Under the pieces are notes generated by a model. That model searched no databases, was not told where the DNA came from, and saw only the letters and a list, made by a program, of their open reading frames with translations. Positions 9,208 through 18,296 of a DNA stretch of 64,000 nucleotides are shown one piece after another (the first letter of the stretch is position 1; each line of letters begins with the position of its first letter). This DNA comes from Lysobacteraceae bacterium (lineage in GTDB: Bacteria > Pseudomonadota > Gammaproteobacteria > Xanthomonadales > Xanthomonadaceae): contig SCUI01000010.1 in the NCBI GenBank assembly GCA_004297225.1, positions 310,001-374,000 of the forward strand, given 5' to 3'. A program made the translations under genes and the position numbers.

Positions 9208-10164
9208 ATGCCCCACCTCCACGACTGCCTCGTCATCGGCGCCGGCCCCGCCGGCCTGGTCGCCGCCACCTACCTGGCGCGCTTCCGCCGCGACATCGCC
9301 GTCGTGGATGCCGGATGCAGCCGCGCCGCGCGCATCCCCAAGACCCATAACGCGCCGGGGTTCCCGCTCGGGGTCAGCGGCCCGCGCTTGCTGCAGCGGT
9401 TGCAGGAACAGGCCGGCACTTATGGCGTCGGCATCACCCGCGGCCGCATCGACCGGCTGGTACGCGAAGACGATGCCGGCTTCCGTGCCACCGATTCGGA
9501 TAACCGCGAGTGGCGGGCACGCACCGTGATCCTCGCCACCGGCATCGTCGATCGCCTGCCGGCGATGGACGGCGGTGAAGGCGCCTGCCAGGCCGCGATC
9601 GACGCCGGCGTGCTGCGCTTGTGCGCGGTGTGCGACGGCTACGAGGCGCGCGACGAACGCATCGGCGTGCTGGCGCCCGCGGACGAGGCCCTGGAGCACG
9701 CGTTGTTCCTGCGCACGTTTTCGCCACGCGTGGATGCGATCCGCAGCCATGCCGGGGAGCCGCGCGATGACCTGCGCGGGAAGGCCGCGGCTGCCGGGGT
9801 CGTCCTGCTGCCGCCTTTGCGACGACTGTCCTGCGACGAACGCGCCTGCGAGGTCGAATTCGAGGATGGCAGCGTCCGCGCCTACGACACGGTCTACCCG
9901 GTGCTCGGCAGCGACAACCAGTCGCAACTCGCGCTGTCGCTCGGCGCGGAAGTCGACGGGGAGGGCGCGCTGCGCACAGACGCGCGCCAGCAGACCACGG
10001 TGGACGGGCTGTACGCGATCGGCGACGTGGTCAGCGCGCTGAACCAGATTGCCGTGGCGGTGGGCCACGCCGCGATCGCGGCGACCGCCGTGCACAACCG
10101 CCTGCCGCGCAATCCCCGCCGCGCCAGCCGCAGCCGATTTGACCCGGAATCAATTGACGCATGA
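9208..10164 (+). CDS. NAD(P)/FAD-dependent oxidoreductase (thioredoxin-reductase-like)
   Basis: CLVIGAGPAGLVAATYLARF, CAVCDGYEARDERIGVL, GLYAIGDVVSALNQIAVAVGHAAIAATAVHN. Confidence 0.9.
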   Translation: MPHLHDCLVIGAGPAGLVAATYLARFRRDIAVVDAGCSRAARIPKTHNAPGFPLGVSGPRLLQRLQEQAGTYGVGITRGRIDRLVREDDAGFRATDSDNREWRARTVILATGIVDRLPAMDGGEGACQAAIDAGVLRLCAVCDGYEARDERIGVLAPADEALEHALFLRTFSPRVDAIRSHAGEPRDDLRGKAAAAGVVLLPPLRRLSCDERACEVEFEDGSVRAYDTVYPVLGSDNQSQLALSLGAEVDGEGALRTDARQQTTVDGLYAIGDVVSALNQIAVAVGHAAIAATAVHNRLPRNPRRASRSRFDPESIDA

Positions 10165-10188
10165 TTTCAGCCGGGTTAAATTTCAGCC

Positions 10189-10824
10189 ATGATCGCCTCG
10201 CACCCTTTGTCCACCCGCTGCAGCGCCTTTGCCGGTGGACGCCTGATCGCAGCCGGGCCGCTGCGCCACGTCGCGCTGGCCGCCTGGCATGCGCGCCACG
10301 CGGACCCGTCGCTGCCCGTCCTCATCTTCGAGGACGCCAGCCAGGAGCTGGTCGAGATCGACCTCGGCGGGTCGATGGCCGAACTGGTGCAGCGCCTGGC
10401 GACCGCCCCGGACATGGGCCTCCCGGATCCGGCGGTCGCCGACGCGGCCGAGGCGCAGGCAGCCCAGCCGGCGGGCAAGCGCCCGCGCGGACGCCCGAAA
10501 CTGGGCGTGGTCGCGCGCGAAGTGACGTTGCTGCCGCGGCACTGGCAGTGGCTCAACGCACAGCCCGGCGGCGCCTCGGTGGCATTGCGCAAGCTGGTGG
10601 AGGCCGCGCGCCGCGAGGCCGGCGGGGACGACCAGCGTCGCCACGCCCAGGAAGCCACCTATCGCTTCATCCACGCCGTCGCCGGCGACGCGCCGGGTTT
10701 CGAGGAAGCGGCACGCGCGCTGTTCGCAGGCGACCTTGCCCGTTTCGAGGACGTCATCGCGCGCTGGCCGCCGGACATCCGCGACCACGCCACCATGCTC
10801 GTCGGGCGCGCTGTCTCCGGCTGA
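10189..10824 (+). CDS. DUF2239 family protein
   Basis: CSAFAGGRLIAAGPLRHVALAA ... RPRGRPKLGVVAREVTLLPRHWQWLNAQPGGASVALRKLVEAARRE. Confidence 0.8.
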   Translation: MIASHPLSTRCSAFAGGRLIAAGPLRHVALAAWHARHADPSLPVLIFEDASQELVEIDLGGSMAELVQRLATAPDMGLPDPAVADAAEAQAAQPAGKRPRGRPKLGVVAREVTLLPRHWQWLNAQPGGASVALRKLVEAARREAGGDDQRRHAQEATYRFIHAVAGDAPGFEEAARALFAGDLARFEDVIARWPPDIRDHATMLVGRAVSG

Positions 10825-10827
10825 GCG

Positions 10828-11832
10828 CTACATCCACTTGCGCCAGCGCGCGAGCAATATCGCCACCAGCGCCAGCAGGCCCATCGCCGCCACGGTGACC
10901 CAGAAGCCCTGCGCGCCAGTGTCGAACAGCGGTGCCTTGAAATTCATGCCCATCGCGCCGGCGATCACCGCCAGCGTGCCGAGCAGCACGGTGACGAAGG
11001 TGAGCACGCGCATCGTTTCGTTGGTGCGCTGCGCGCTTCGGGTGGTGAACAACTCGAAGCTGCCGACCACCAGCTCGCGGCCCATCTCCACCGCGTCCAT
11101 CGCCCGCTCGAAGCGCTGCTCCAGCGCGCGGAACTCCTTTTCGTCGCCGCGATCCTCGTTGGGCCGGAAGTCCGGGCGCGCCAGTGCGCCGAACACATGG
11201 CGGTGCGGCGACAGCATCCGCCGCAGGTGCGAGGCGCCGCGGCGCAGGTGCGCGAGCTCGGGCAGGCATTCGTGGTGGATGCGGTTGCCGAGGATCGCCA
11301 CTTCCAGCCGGTCCACTTCCTCCTCCAGCGACGACACCGCGTGCAGGTAACTGTCCACGTGCCAGTCCAGCAACGAGGCGGTGAAACTCTCCGCGCGCAG
11401 GCTGCCGATCCGCGACTCGCCGTGCTCGCGTTCGTACAGTTCGTCGATGAACTCGATCGGGCCGCGGTGCAGGCTGACCACGAAGTTGTTGCCGCACACG
11501 ATCGCCAGCCCGCGCCCCTCGAACTGGGCCTTGCCGGTGCACTTGACCGCAACCACCTGCACCATGAACCAGTCCTGGAAGTTCTGCAGCATGGGTTTGG
11601 CGTCCAGCGACTGCAGGATGCGGCGGCCGTCCTCCAGGCGCAGGCGTTCGATCAGCCCGTCGAGGATCGCGGCGGTGTCGCCGTCGCGGTTGTCCTCCAC
11701 GTCGACCCAGAGCAGCTGCCGTTCGGTCAACGCATCGAGGTCGACCTCGGACTGCTCGATCTCGCAGTCGCCGCCATCCAGGTCGAACAGTTTCAGGCGG
11801 ATGCGCGCGGGCCGCGGCTTGCGTGCCGTCAT
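10828..11832 (-). CDS. CorA/ZntB-family divalent metal ion transporter
   Basis: C-terminal GMN motif AIAGAMGMNF and two terminal TM helices. Confidence 0.9.
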   Translation of the reverse strand: MTARKPRPARIRLKLFDLDGGDCEIEQSEVDLDALTERQLLWVDVEDNRDGDTAAILDGLIERLRLEDGRRILQSLDAKPMLQNFQDWFMVQVVAVKCTGKAQFEGRGLAIVCGNNFVVSLHRGPIEFIDELYEREHGESRIGSLRAESFTASLLDWHVDSYLHAVSSLEEEVDRLEVAILGNRIHHECLPELAHLRRGASHLRRMLSPHRHVFGALARPDFRPNEDRGDEKEFRALEQRFERAMDAVEMGRELVVGSFELFTTRSAQRTNETMRVLTFVTVLLGTLAVIAGAMGMNFKAPLFDTGAQGFWVTVAAMGLLALVAILLARWRKWM

Positions 11833-12788
11833 GGCAGGGAGGCCAGCCAGTCGTCGTCGGATCCCTCGGCGACATCCGCGAACAGCGGCGTGGACAGATA
11901 GCGCTCGCCGGTGTCGGGCAGCATCGCCAGGATCACGTCGCCGTCGCGCGCGTCGCGGGCGACCTGCAATGCCGCGGCGACCGTGCCCCCGGCGGAAATG
12001 CCGGCGAAGATGCCTTCCTCGGCGGCCAGCCGGCGTGCGGTGGCGATCGCATCGGCATCGCTGACCGACAGCACCTGCGCGGCGACGCCGGTGTCGAGCA
12101 CCGTCGGCACGAAGTCCGGCGTCCAGCCCTGGATCTTGTGCGGCGACCAGTCCTTGCCCTGCAGCATCGGCGCCGCGGCGGGTTCGGCCGCGGTGACTTT
12201 CACCCCGGGCCGGGCGGCGCGCAGCACCTGGCCCACCCCGGTGAGGGTGCCGCCGGTGCCCCAGCCGGTGACGAAATGGTCGAGACGGCGACCGGCGAAG
12301 TCGCGCAGGATTTCCGCGGCCGTGGTCTGGCGGTGGTAGGCCGGATTGGCCGGGTTCTCGAACTGCCGTGCGAGGAACCAGCCGTGCTGCTGCGCCAGTT
12401 CCTCGGCCTTGCGCACCATGCCGGTACCACGTTCGGCGCCCGGCGTCAGGATCACCCGCGCGCCGTACGCGCGCATCAGCTTGCGCCGCTCCATCGAGAA
12501 CGTGTCGCTCATCACCGCGACGAAGTGGTAGCCGCGCGCGGCGCAGACCATCGCCAGGGCGATGCCGGTGTTGCCGCTGGTCGCCTCCACCACGGTGTCG
12601 CCGGGCTTGAGCAGGCCCCGCGCCTCGGCGTCGAGGATCACCGCGATCGCCAGCCGGTCCTTGACCGAACCGCCGGGATTGAACGATTCCACTTTCGCGT
12701 ACATCACCACGTTCGGTGGCGCGAGCCGCCGCAGGCGCACCACGGGGGTGCCGCCGATCGTGTCGAGGATGCTGTCGTACAGGGCCAT
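11829..12788 (-). CDS. cysK: Cysteine synthase (PLP-dependent)
   Basis: NPGGSVKDRLA, EATSGNTGIALA, TGWGTGGTLTGVG, GIFAGISAGG. Confidence 0.93.
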   Translation of the reverse strand: MALYDSILDTIGGTPVVRLRRLAPPNVVMYAKVESFNPGGSVKDRLAIAVILDAEARGLLKPGDTVVEATSGNTGIALAMVCAARGYHFVAVMSDTFSMERRKLMRAYGARVILTPGAERGTGMVRKAEELAQQHGWFLARQFENPANPAYHRQTTAAEILRDFAGRRLDHFVTGWGTGGTLTGVGQVLRAARPGVKVTAAEPAAAPMLQGKDWSPHKIQGWTPDFVPTVLDTGVAAQVLSVSDADAIATARRLAAEEGIFAGISAGGTVAAALQVARDARDGDVILAMLPDTGERYLSTPLFADVAEGSDDDWLASLP

Positions 12789-12915
12789 GGGGATTGCCTG
12801 GGGTGGTGGCGGGATGCCGGCGGCCAGCTTAGGCGAGCGGAGGCAGGGCCGGGTGATGAATGGAAGCCGTTGGCGCTTGCGCGGCGTTGACGGCGGCGCC
12901 GCCACAGTCCGGCGC

Positions 12916-13974
12916 ATGTCCCCCGAGCAGGCCGAGCAAGCGCGGCAGGCCGCCGCCGCGGCCGGGTTGCGCCACGTCAGCGACGCCTCGCCCGGCCTGC
13001 GCCGCCGGCGCCGGGGCGGCGGTTTTGCCTACTTCCACGCCGACGGCAAGGCGCTGCGCGACGAGACGACCTTGGAACGGATCCGCACCCTGGCCATTCC
13101 CCCCGCCTGGACCCAAGTGTGGATCTGCCCCGACCCGCGCGGCCACCTGCAAGCCAGCGGGCGCGATGCCCGCGGGCGCAAGCAGTACCGTTACCACCCG
13201 CAGTGGAGCCGCGAGCGCGATGGCGGCAAGTTCGACCGCATCGTCGCCTTCGGCGAGTCGCTGCCGGCCCTGCGCCGGCGCCTGCGCGCCGACCTGCGCA
13301 AGCACGGCTATCCGCGTGAAAAGGTGTTGGCGATCGTCATCGCGGTGATGGGCGAGACGCTGGTGCGGGTCGGCAATCCCGAGTACGCGCGCAGCAACGA
13401 CAGCTACGGACTGACCACCCTGCGCAACCGCCACGTCGCCTTCCTGCGCGGCGGCCGTGCGCGCTTCCGTTTCCGCGGCAAGTCCGGGCAGGAGCAGGAA
13501 GTGGTGCTGGACGACCAGCGCCTGGCGCGGCTGGTGCGCGGCTGCCGGCAGTTGCCCGGCCAGGCGCTGTTCCAGTACCGCGACGACGACGGCGCGCTGG
13601 TGCCGGTCGACTCGGGCGAGGTCAACGCCTACCTGCGCGACGCCACCGGCGCCGAGTTCAGCGCCAAGGATTTCCGTACCTGGGGCGGCACGCTGGCCGC
13701 GTTCGAACGCTTCGCGCGCACCACACTGCCGTATCGCGCCGACGGACGGCCCGCCGGCGAGCGGGCGCTGGCGGGGCTGGAGAAGGCGGTGGTGCGGGAG
13801 GTCGCGCAAGCGCTGGGCAACACGCCCAGCGTATGCCGCAAGAGCTACATCGATCCCGCGGTCTTCGAGGGCTGGCGCAGCGGCCGGCTGCAGGAGGTGG
13901 CGGCGCGCTGCCGCGGCGAGCGGCAATGGGAAGCGGCGGCATTGCGCTTCCTCCGCCGTGCGCACAAGGCCTGA
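12916..13974 (+). CDS. DNA topoisomerase IB (poxvirus/bacterial type)
   Basis: TLAIPPAWTQVWICPDPRGHLQASGRDARGRKQYRYHPQW, KDFRTWGGT, SVCRKSYIDPAV (active-site Tyr). Confidence 0.95.
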   Translation: MSPEQAEQARQAAAAAGLRHVSDASPGLRRRRRGGGFAYFHADGKALRDETTLERIRTLAIPPAWTQVWICPDPRGHLQASGRDARGRKQYRYHPQWSRERDGGKFDRIVAFGESLPALRRRLRADLRKHGYPREKVLAIVIAVMGETLVRVGNPEYARSNDSYGLTTLRNRHVAFLRGGRARFRFRGKSGQEQEVVLDDQRLARLVRGCRQLPGQALFQYRDDDGALVPVDSGEVNAYLRDATGAEFSAKDFRTWGGTLAAFERFARTTLPYRADGRPAGERALAGLEKAVVREVAQALGNTPSVCRKSYIDPAVFEGWRSGRLQEVAARCRGERQWEAAALRFLRRAHKA

Positions 13975-13979
13975 CGCAC

Positions 13980-14408
13980 CTACGCGGTGAACGGATCCTC
14001 GACCGGCAGCACCGCCCAGAACGGCACCAGCCGCAGCCGCCACGCGTTGCTGGCCTGCTCCAGGATCTCCAGTGCGACGTCGAAACCCTCGCTGTCGGCT
14101 TCGCGCCACTGCGCCACGTCCTCGAGCAGCAGCAGGTAGCCTTCGGCCGGGAGCCAGGACAGGTCCGACAGCGAATCCTGCAGCGCGTCCCAGTTGCCGC
14201 CGAACCAGTCGGGGAAATGCAGCGCGCGGGCGAAACGCGCCAGCGCGTCGTCCTTGCCGGTGCAGCCGCCGAAGTCGATTTCCGCGACCGCGAACCCGAG
14301 CGAAACGGCCGCGGCCAGGTAGCGCGCACGTTCGCCCCGGGCGATGAAGCCGGTGCAGGCCAGCGAAGGATCGGCCAGCACGCTGCCCAGCGCGAGGTCC
14401 TCGCTCAT
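13980..14408 (-). CDS. Barstar-family ribonuclease inhibitor
   Basis: LHFPDWFGGNWDALQDSLSDLSWLP motif; overlaps upstream RNase gene by ATGA. Confidence 0.88.
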   Translation of the reverse strand: MSEDLALGSVLADPSLACTGFIARGERARYLAAAVSLGFAVAEIDFGGCTGKDDALARFARALHFPDWFGGNWDALQDSLSDLSWLPAEGYLLLLEDVAQWREADSEGFDVALEILEQASNAWRLRLVPFWAVLPVEDPFTA

Positions 14409-14776
14409 CGCCCGGCGCCCGCGTCGAGGCGCCGGAAACTGCGGTAATGGTCGTCGGTGTAGAAGAACTCCACCGGCGGATCGCCACCGCTGACGATGCG
14501 CCGTGCGCCGCGGTCCGGCGAGCCCGGCGTTTCCACCGTGTACTCGCGGTAGTAACCGCGTGCCCGTGCCGGCAGCAGGCGCTCGCGGTTCTCGAACACG
14601 CCGCCGTCCTGGTCGTAGTCGAACGGCCCGCCGGCGCGGATCCGCGCCAGCGTTTCAACGGCTTCCGTGGGCAACCCCCCGGCGACGACGGGTTCGGCAT
14701 GCTCCGCGCGTTCGCCCAGCCCCCATGCCGCCGCCCCGGCCAGCAGCAGCGCGCCAATCCACAACCCCCTACGCAT
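14405..14776 (-). CDS. Barnase-like secreted/anchored ribonuclease
   Basis: N-terminal hydrophobic segment, FDYDQDGGVFENRERLLPARARGYYREYTVETPG...RRIVSGG...YTDDHYRSFRRL; Glu/Arg/His positions aligned to barnase. Confidence 0.9.
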   Translation of the reverse strand: MRRGLWIGALLLAGAAAWGLGERAEHAEPVVAGGLPTEAVETLARIRAGGPFDYDQDGGVFENRERLLPARARGYYREYTVETPGSPDRGARRIVSGGDPPVEFFYTDDHYRSFRRLDAGAGR

Positions 14777-14784
14777 CCGGCCTC

Positions 14785-15090
14785 CTAGCCGCAGGTGATC
14801 CCCACGATTGCGTTGCGTTCGTTGACCTTCACGTTCACGCGGTCGAAACGGTACTCCATCGTGACCACTTCGTCCGGGTGCAGCACGCGGGCGACACCGC
14901 TGCCGGTGTCCACGCGGATCCGCTCGACCGTTTCGGCGGTCGCCGCGCGGCCGATCGCCCAGCTTGCCGGCGTCGCCACGCATTGCTGCGCCGGCATCGG
15001 CGGGGGCGGCGGCGGGACCGCCGCGCAGGCGGCCAGCGACGCGGCCGCGACGAACACGCCCCAAGCGCCGAAACATTGCATCCTGTCCAT
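14785..15090 (-). CDS. I78-family peptidase inhibitor lipoprotein
   Basis: Lipobox LAAC; IGRAATAETVERIRVDTGSGVARVLHPDEVVTMEYRFDRVNVKVNERNAIVGITCG. Confidence 0.88.
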   Translation of the reverse strand: MDRMQCFGAWGVFVAAASLAACAAVPPPPPPMPAQQCVATPASWAIGRAATAETVERIRVDTGSGVARVLHPDEVVTMEYRFDRVNVKVNERNAIVGITCG

Positions 15091-15162
15091 GGGTTTGCTC
15101 CTGTGGGTTGGGGGACCGAGCATCATGTTCGGGCCGTCTTCCCTCCGTAAAGGTATCTCCGC

Positions 15163-16677
15163 ATGAACGACCGCATCCGCCACCCGGGCCTGGCCATGAG
15201 GCGCGCCAGCGCCACCGAGGCTGCCGCGCACATCCGCCCCGGCGACACCGTGGCGATGAGCGGCTTCACCGGCGCCGGTTACCCCAAGGCGGTGCCGCAG
15301 GCGCTGGCCGCGCGCATGGAACAGGCGCATGCCGCCGGCGAACGCTTCCGCGTGAAGGTGCTGACCGGCGCCTCCACCGCGCCCGAGCTCGACGGCGCGC
15401 TGGCCAAGGTCGACGGCATGGAGCTGCGCATGCCCTACCAGTCGGACCCTGAAGTGCGCGCGCGGATCAACGCCGGCCAGCTCGAATACCTCGACATCCA
15501 CCTCAGCCACGTCGCCCAGCATGCCTGGTTCGGCTTCTTCGGCGACATCGACGTGGCATTGGTCGAAGTGGCCGGGATCAACGAGGACGGCACCCTGGTT
15601 CCGTCCTCGTCGGTCGGCAACAACAAGACCTGGCTGGAGCTCGCCGACCGCGTGATCCTGGAGGTCAACCGCTGGCAGCCGGCGGCGCTGGACGGCATGC
15701 ACGACATCTACTACGGCACCGCGCTGCCGCCGGACCGCAAGCCGATTCCGCTGGTGCGCGCCGACCAGCGGATCGGCGAGCCGCACCTGCGGGTCGATCC
15801 GGCGAAGGTCGTGGCCGTGGTCGAGACCGATGCGCCGGACCGCAACAGCGCCTTCAGCGCGCCCGACGAGGGCTCGCGGATGATCGCCGGGCACCTGCTC
15901 GAGTTCCTCGCGCACGAAAGGAAGAAGGGGCGCCTGGGCGAGCGACTGCTGCCGCTGCAGTCGGGCGTCGGGAACATCGCCAACGCGGTGCTGGCCGGCC
16001 TCGCCGACGGTGGTTACCGCGACCTCGAGGCCTACACCGAGGTGATCCAGGACGGCATGCTCGCGCTGTTGCGCGACGGCGTGCTGCGCATGGCCTCGGC
16101 AACCTCGTTCTCGCTCAGCCCCGACGGCATCGCCGAGTTCAACGACAACGTCGACTTCTATCGCGAACGGATCCTGCTGCGCCCGCAGGAAATCTCCAAC
16201 CATCCGGAACTGATCCGCCGGCTCGGCTGCATCGCCATGAACGGGATGATCGAGGCCGACCTCTACGGCAACGTCAACTCCACCCACGTCGCCGGCAGCC
16301 GGATCATGAACGGCATCGGCGGCAGCGGCGACTTCGCCCGCAACGGTTACCTGTCCGTGTTCATGGCGCCGAGCATGGCCAAGGGCGGTGCGGTATCCAC
16401 CATCGTGCCGATGGCCAGCCACGTCGACCACACCGAGCACGACACCATGGTGCTGGTCACCGACCAGGGCCTGGCCGACCTGCGCGGGTTGTCGCCCAAG
16501 CAGCGCGCCGCGCAGGTCATCGAACGTTGCGCGCACCCGGACTACAGGCCGCTGTTGCGGGATTATTTCGAACGCGCCCAACGCGAGGGTTTCGGCCGCC
16601 ATACGCCGCACCTGCTGGGCGAGGCGTTGTCCTGGCACCAGCGCTTCGTGGCGACGGGTTCGATGCGGCCCGGGTGA
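15163..16677 (+). CDS. Acetyl-CoA hydrolase/succinyl-CoA:acetate CoA-transferase family protein
   Basis: GFTGAGYPKAVPQALA, LEVNRWQP, GVGNIANAVLAGL, GIGGSGDFARNGYLSVF. Confidence 0.93.
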   Translation: MNDRIRHPGLAMRRASATEAAAHIRPGDTVAMSGFTGAGYPKAVPQALAARMEQAHAAGERFRVKVLTGASTAPELDGALAKVDGMELRMPYQSDPEVRARINAGQLEYLDIHLSHVAQHAWFGFFGDIDVALVEVAGINEDGTLVPSSSVGNNKTWLELADRVILEVNRWQPAALDGMHDIYYGTALPPDRKPIPLVRADQRIGEPHLRVDPAKVVAVVETDAPDRNSAFSAPDEGSRMIAGHLLEFLAHERKKGRLGERLLPLQSGVGNIANAVLAGLADGGYRDLEAYTEVIQDGMLALLRDGVLRMASATSFSLSPDGIAEFNDNVDFYRERILLRPQEISNHPELIRRLGCIAMNGMIEADLYGNVNSTHVAGSRIMNGIGGSGDFARNGYLSVFMAPSMAKGGAVSTIVPMASHVDHTEHDTMVLVTDQGLADLRGLSPKQRAAQVIERCAHPDYRPLLRDYFERAQREGFGRHTPHLLGEALSWHQRFVATGSMRPG

Positions 16678-16706
16678 GCGGCCGCGCGATCGGGCATCCT
16701 AGCGGC

Positions 16707-18296
16707 ATGGGTCGCCCGACGCCGACGCACCCCCATCCTGCCGGCCGCCGCCTGCTGCGCGGACTGGGCGCCGGGGTGCTCGCGTTCGCCGCGCTGGTCG
16801 CGAGCGGCCTGGTGTTCAACGAGCAGCTCGCGCCGCGGGCCACCGGTGCGCCGAGCCGCGCCTTGCCCGTGCAACCCGCGCAGACGGGCATCGACCGCGA
16901 ACTGGCGCCGCTGCTGGCGGCGAACCCGGGCAAGACCGGGGTGATCCTGCTCGCCGACGGGCTGGACGCCTACGCGGCACGCGCGATCGCCGCGCAAAAG
17001 GCCGGGCGCAGCCTGGACCTGCAGTACTACATCTGGCACGACGACCTTACCGGCCACCTGCTGGCACGCGAGGCGCACGCCGCGGCCGAGCGCGGCGTGC
17101 GCGTGCGGATCCTGATCGACGACATGAACGCCGCCGGCCTGGACCCCGGTTGGCTGGCGCTGGACGCGCATCCGCGCATCGAGCTGCGCCTGTACAACCC
17201 GTTCCGCAACCGCCAGGGCATCGCCCGGGGCATCGAGCTGGTGCAGCGCGTCTTCAGCATCAACCACCGCATGCACAACAAGGCCTGGATCGCCGATGGG
17301 CGGGTGGCGATCATCGGCGGCCGCAACATCGGCGAGGAGTATTTCGCCGCGGATCCGGAGATGAACTTCCGCGACCTCGACCTGCTGATGTTCGGGCCCG
17401 CGGTCGCACAGGCCAGCGGCATCTTCGACGAGTTCTGGAACAGCGCGGCGGCGGTGCCGGTGTCCGCGCTGGGCAGGGAAACGCCGGCCGGCCTGCGCGA
17501 CGTCATCTCCGGCATCGACGACGAAGCGCTGCAAGCGCAGGCGCGCCCCTACCTGGACCGGGTGGCGGCCTCGCCCAACGTGCGCGATTACCTCCGGCAA
17601 CAACTGCGCCCGGTGTGGACCGACCGCCTGCAGGTGGTTTCCGACCCGCCGCTGAAGTGGCGCGACGACGCGCGCGAAGGCTGGATCGTCGATACGCTGC
17701 TGGGGCAGTTGCGCAGCGCCCGCCGCAAGGCGCTGCTGATCTCGCCCTATTTCGTTCCCGGCGATACCGGCACCGCGGGCCTCACCGCGCTGGCGGCGTC
17801 CGGCGTCGAGGTCGGCGTGGTCACCAACTCGCTGGCGGCCAACGATGTCCCGGCGGTGCACGCCGGCTACGCCGGCTATCGCCCGGCGCTGCTGCGCGGC
17901 GGCGTGCATCTGTACGAGATCAAGGTGCGCGGTTCCCGGGAAAGCGCCGGGCCGCTCGGCAGCAGTGGCGCCAGCCTGCATACCAAGGCCTTCGTGGTCG
18001 ACGATGCGCGCGGGTTCGTCGGCTCCTTCAACCTGGATCCTCGCTCGGCCAACCTCAACACCGAGATGGGCGTGCTGTTCGATGATCCGGACCTGGCCGC
18101 CGGCGTGCGCGCCGAATATCGGCGACTGTCCGCGCCCGAGGCCAGCTACCAGGTCTTCACTGGTGCCGACGGCGTGGTGCGCTGGCTCGACCGCGAGCCG
18201 CCGCCGCGCGTGCTCGACACCGAACCCGACGCCAGTCCGGGCCGACGTGTGCTGGCCAGGGCACTCGGCTGGCTGCCGATCGAGTCCCAGCTCTAG
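16707..18296 (+). CDS. Phospholipase D family protein (cardiolipin synthase-like)
   Basis: Two HKD motifs: HNKAWIADGRVAIIGGRN and HTKAFVVDDARGFVGSFN. Confidence 0.93.
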   Translation: MGRPTPTHPHPAGRRLLRGLGAGVLAFAALVASGLVFNEQLAPRATGAPSRALPVQPAQTGIDRELAPLLAANPGKTGVILLADGLDAYAARAIAAQKAGRSLDLQYYIWHDDLTGHLLAREAHAAAERGVRVRILIDDMNAAGLDPGWLALDAHPRIELRLYNPFRNRQGIARGIELVQRVFSINHRMHNKAWIADGRVAIIGGRNIGEEYFAADPEMNFRDLDLLMFGPAVAQASGIFDEFWNSAAAVPVSALGRETPAGLRDVISGIDDEALQAQARPYLDRVAASPNVRDYLRQQLRPVWTDRLQVVSDPPLKWRDDAREGWIVDTLLGQLRSARRKALLISPYFVPGDTGTAGLTALAASGVEVGVVTNSLAANDVPAVHAGYAGYRPALLRGGVHLYEIKVRGSRESAGPLGSSGASLHTKAFVVDDARGFVGSFNLDPRSANLNTEMGVLFDDPDLAAGVRAEYRRLSAPEASYQVFTGADGVVRWLDREPPPRVLDTEPDASPGRRVLARALGWLPIESQL

